A DNA stretch of 64,000 nucleotides, taken from an uncultured Thermoanaerobaculia bacterium (GTDB lineage Bacteria > Acidobacteriota > Thermoanaerobaculia > Multivoradales > Multivoraceae). The position numbers and the translations under genes are program-made. Where the stretch lies: NCBI GenBank assembly GCA_951812325.1, contig OX638294.1, positions 1,714,859-1,778,858 on the forward strand. Reading direction: 5' to 3'. Under the pieces are notes generated by a model. That model worked only from the letters and a program-made list of their open reading frames with translations. It was not told the origin of the DNA and did not search any database. Shown here piece by piece: positions 63,241-64,000 of this stretch (the first letter of the stretch is position 1; each line of letters begins with the position of its first letter).

Positions 63241-63999
63241 TCACCTCAGCCTGAGGACCGCCGGACTCTCGACATTGCGCATCGAATGCAGCGTCGACCA
63301 GAGTCCCGGCGAGCTGAGCCCGTCCTGGTGGCCATGGAGCAGGCGGGAGTACCCCTTGTCGCGGGTCTGATAGTGCAGGCCCCGGGAAATCGCCCGGCAG
63401 CGCTCGACCTCGACACGCCAGTCCTCCAGGAGCCTGTCGATGTGTTCGTCGACCTCCTCCGCCCTGTCCGAACAGGAGCGCCGGACGCGCCGCTTGAGCT
63501 CGGCCACGACTCTGCGTACGTCGGGGCGCCTCCGCTCGAAACTCCCGGCCTCCTGGTTCGCGGCGAGGCCGCTACATACGTGCCTCAGCGCGATGACCAG
63601 GGCGGCGTGAAGCGCCCGCTTCCGCACCTGGAACGTGTACGGCGTCACGCTGCTCGGCTCCACGAAGCGGTAGAACGACTCGTGAAACGGCCGAAAGGAC
63701 TCGTAGTGCGAGAGGCTGCGCGCCTGATGCCGGTAGTAGTTGGCGACCACGACGCCCGGCGCTTCGCCGCGCCCAACCCGGCTTGTCGCCTGCACGTACT
63801 CGCCCGTGGTCAGAGGTTGACCGTTCACGATCATCAGGGCCAGGCGGGAGACGTCGAGGCCCACCGACACCATGTTCGTGGACAGGACCGCGTCCAGACA
63901 GCCCTCGGAGCGCCGCGGCTCTTCGAGGCGCTGGAACGTCTCCGCGATCTGCTCGGCAGTATGGCGGCTCCAGAGCTGTTCCACCTGCGTTTCGCGGAA
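63241..63999 (-). CDS. drmA: DrmA-like helicase, C-terminal part (runs off the window)
   Basis: The frame is open to the right edge (FRETQVEQLWSRHTAEQIAE). SF2 helicase motifs V and VI are seen: CLDAVLSTNMVSVGLDVSRL and QATSRVGRGEAPGVVVANYY, then the RSLSHYESFRPFHESFYRFV segment typical of DrmA-type helicases and their relatives. The N-terminal ATPase half lies outside the window. It is first of the visible array; methylase or other DISARM genes could lie beyond. Confidence 0.78.
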   Translation of the reverse strand, partial: FRETQVEQLWSRHTAEQIAETFQRLEEPRRSEGCLDAVLSTNMVSVGLDVSRLALMIVNGQPLTTGEYVQATSRVGRGEAPGVVVANYYRHQARSLSHYESFRPFHESFYRFVEPSSVTPYTFQVRKRALHAALVIALRHVCSGLAANQEAGSFERRRPDVRRVVAELKRRVRRSCSDRAEEVDEHIDRLLEDWRVEVERCRAISRGLHYQTRDKGYSRLLHGHQDGLSSPGLWSTLHSMRNVESPAVLRLR

Positions 64000-64000
64000 A

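Overview
This is a GC-rich bacterial window. Several protein types point to Acidobacteriota, perhaps a Thermoanaerobaculia-like lineage (inference): a GWxTD plus VWFA-related protein of the acidobacterial kind, a secreted protein with a C-terminal domain common in that phylum, a hopanoid operon, a PQQ-type dehydrogenase, F420/LLM oxidoreductases and phytanoyl-CoA dioxygenase. Nothing in the window fixes the species.

Layout: 1-5.2 kb holds metabolic and secreted proteins. 5.5-19.8 kb is a complete type I-E CRISPR-Cas locus: a divergent DnaQ-like exonuclease, then cas3, a 416-bp RNA-coding gap, cse1-cse2-cas7e-cas5e-cas6e-cas1-cas2, a leader, and 76 repeats with 75 spacers in a strict 61-bp period. 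The gap between cas3 and cse1 is the most exciting stretch. It holds a TTGACA-type promoter, a 48-codon mini-ORF with a strong Shine-Dalgarno, a tRNA-Glu-like fold, and a diverged mini-CRISPR (pseudo-repeat, 30-nt pseudo-spacer, pseudo-repeat). The pseudo-spacer matches the mini-ORF start codon region at 22 of 30 positions, with every I-E seed position matched. This is the architecture of a CreTA-type RNA toxin-antitoxin or a Cascade-guided autoregulator.

19.8-26.3 kb is a junkyard of nested insertion sequences at the leader-distal end of the array: an IS1182-like element, two IS3-family elements and an IS5 remnant. A DUF222-HNH endonuclease gene and gene fragments follow. 26.4-28.8 kb has a secreted protein behind a possible switching hairpin and two ADP-ribosylglycohydrolases, the first truncated. 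29-34.7 kb is a minus-strand hopanoid operon (shc, hpnH, hpnA, hpnG). 34.7-43 kb has a Gfo/Idh/MocA oxidoreductase, a PQQ-type dehydrogenase, ccmC, an LLM oxidoreductase, a pectin acetylesterase-like protein and an amidohydrolase. 45.3-50.2 kb is a tightly overlapped plus-strand operon: two small membrane proteins, a membrane-Rieske fusion, a membrane-anchored Cys-rich protein, and an OlsB-like/PlsC-like acyltransferase pair that may make ornithine lipids. 50.6-57.6 kb has a hydrolase/DedA/ATP-grasp triple fusion, a phasin-like protein, a phytanoyl-CoA dioxygenase, an alpha/beta hydrolase and an M20 peptidase.

57.9-64 kb is a minus-strand DISARM-like defence array running off the right edge: DrmA-like helicase, DUF1998 DrmB-like protein, SF1 helicase and an unrecognised 567-residue protein.

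A family of about 245-bp MITE-like elements (28821-29065 and 40031-40276, plus fragments) has the same terminal inverted repeats as the IS1182-like element. Its ends repeatedly abut the stop codons of genes.
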